Origin: Trebonia sp.
GTDB lineage: Bacteria; Actinomycetota; Actinomycetes; Streptosporangiales; Streptosporangiaceae
Assembly: GCA_030043595.1 (NCBI GenBank)
Contig: JASHXJ010000038.1
Span: 1 to 13,026, forward strand
DNA length: 13,026 nucleotides
Direction: 5' to 3'
How positions within the stretch are numbered: position 1 is the stretch's first letter; each line of letters opens with the position of its first letter. Made by a program: the position numbers and the translations under genes. This document shows, one piece after another, positions 11,860-13,026 of the stretch. The notes beneath the pieces are model-generated. The model ran no database searches. It saw only the letters and a program-made list of their open reading frames with translations, and was not told the origin of the DNA.

Positions 11860-13026
11860 ACCCCGGTCGTGGAGCGCGGGTAGACGGCCGCCACGTCGGT
11901 GACCACGTTGACCAGATACGGGACCCCTGAGGCGAAGGCACGCCGCAGCGCGGGTCCGATCTGCCCGGGCGCGGTGACCAGTTCACCCGCGCCGCCGAGG
12001 GCGCGGACCACGTCGTCGTAGCGGGTGCCAGGCCGCAGGTCGGCGGCCACGTCGTACCCGTACACAGCCTGCATCGGCCCCTTCTCAAGCCCCCACGCGC
12101 CGTTGTTGCCACAGACGATGACCACCGGCAGGTTGTGCCGCGCAAGCGTGTCCGCGTCCATCAGCGACAGCCCCGCCGCCCCGTCGCCGAGCAGCAGCAC
12201 GACCTGGGCGCAGGGATGTGCAAGCCGTGCGGCGACCGCGTAGCCCAGGCCCGTACCCAGGCATCCGAACGGTCCGGGGTCCAGCCATCGGCCAGGCTTG
12301 CTCGGCTCGACGTGGCGGCCGGCGAAGGACACGAAATCCCCGCCGTCGCCGATGACCACCGCGTCGTCGTCGAGCGTCTTGAGCAGTTCGCCGTAGACGC
12401 GCACCGGGTGCACCGGCTCGGCGTCGCTAGCCAGCAGCGGCGCGTCCGCGGTGACCGCCGCAGCCGCGGCGGAGCGCAGCCGCGGCAGCCACTGCGGGTC
12501 GGTCCCGGGCCTGGCCTCGTTCGCCAGCGCGGTGAAGAAGGCCGTCAGGTCGCCTGCCGCGGTGGCGGCCAGCGGGACGTGCGCCGCGAGCGCGCCGGGC
12601 GCGTCGGCCACGTGCACGACCCTGGCAGGGTCTTCCTTCGGGCCGAACGACCCGTAGCGCAGCCGGAAGTCCAGCGGCACCCCCACCACCAGGACCAGGT
12701 CCGCCTCGGCGAAGGCGATCGGCCTGGCGCGGGTGACGAGCAGGTCGTGCCCGCCGGGGAGCACACCGCGCGCCTGGCCGTTGGTGATCACGGGCAGCCG
12801 CAGCGTCTCGGCGGCCTGCCGCGCGGCGTCCTCGGCGCGGCCGAGCCACACGTCCGAGCCGAGCACGAGGACGGGCCGCCGGGCCCCGGCAAGCAGCGCG
12901 GCGATCCGGCTGACCTCGCCGGGTCGGGCGCCGCGGCGGGGGCCGGCCCGCCCTGCGGCAGTTCCTCCCCGGCCTGGTCGTAGATCGTCTCAAGCGGGAA
13001 GTCGCAGAACACCGGCCCGCGGTGCG
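11856..13026 (-). CDS. Acetolactate-synthase-like thiamine-diphosphate enzyme (5' end beyond window; apparent frameshift)
   Basis: The reading frame 11856-12920 encodes the central and C-terminal domains of a ThDP-dependent enzyme. It has a central domain with RRPVLVLGSDVWLGRAED, ADLVLVVGVPLDFRLRYGSFG and the following strands. The C-terminal ThDP-binding domain has GPFGCLGTGLGYAVAARLA, then GDG in VLLLGDGAAGLSL (about 12160-12200) and NN in CGNNGAWGLEKGPM (about 12075-12120). It most resembles the IlvG-like proteins (Rv1820 type, from memory), including PGTRYDDVVRALGG near the end. The substrate is uncertain; true acetolactate synthesis is not assured. Upstream, the preceding part of the family (GPVFCDFPLETIYDQAGEEL) is in another frame, from 13024 down to about 12924. 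One missing base at the CCC of 12923-12921 would join the two, reading Pro-Asp-Pro-Gly-Glu-Val. A conservative ORF call starts at 12866, inside the domain, and is too short. Either the gene is broken or the sequence has an error. The N-terminal PYR domain lies outside. Confidence 0.85.

Overview
This is a high-GC window with G/C-dominated third codon positions, GTG (and one likely CTG) starts, and actinomycete-type proteins. It comes from the chromosome of an actinobacterium. I cannot name the genus. The gene order hisN / rsgA-aroA / SRAP protein / sigR-rsrA / small biotinyl carrier protein resembles, from memory, the sigR region of Streptomyces and the sigH region of Mycobacterium tuberculosis (rsgA, aroA, SRAP, sigH, rshA, TB7.3). 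The window is therefore mostly a conserved housekeeping and stress-response neighbourhood, not a mobile island. I saw no tRNA, rRNA, insertion sequence, prophage or CRISPR array.

Left part (1-4955). The first 226 bases hold the N-terminus of an unrecognised leftward gene. A leftward two-CBS-domain protein (463-894) follows, then 482 bases without a gene that contain a pair of tandem palindromes. Next come leftward histidinol-phosphatase hisN (1377-2171), a small divergent DUF2087 gene (2265-2567), and the leftward aroA-rsgA pair. The rsgA start was located from its reading frame: it is most likely a CTG that overlaps the aroA stop codon, about 60 residues upstream of the first ATG.

Middle part (4956-8384). 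Rightward genes encode a SRAP/HMCES-type abasic-site protein and a DksA/TraR-like C4 zinc protein, separated by a strong nested hairpin. A leftward SAM-methyltransferase-like gene lies divergently from the sigR-rsrA operon. A sequence matching the SigR promoter consensus (GGAAT, 18 bases, GTT) stands 10 bases before an in-frame ATG. That ATG would add 54 residues to SigR from a leaderless transcript. This is the counterpart of the unstable extended SigR isoform known from Streptomyces coelicolor. SigR, the zinc anti-sigma factor RsrA and this promoter together form a thiol-oxidative stress feedback circuit.

Right part (8385-13026). After rsrA comes a lower-GC leader holding a candidate 30-codon ORF. 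Two overlapping membrane HD-GYP genes follow: the first keeps all recognisable catalytic motifs and the second has lost most of them. A 70-residue biotinyl carrier protein comes next. Convergent to it is a thiamine-diphosphate enzyme of the acetolactate-synthase-like family. It runs off the right edge and is interrupted by an apparent one-base frameshift near 12922. Two of the three convergent gene junctions carry short tandem repeats built on CTAG, which place stop codons in all six frames.
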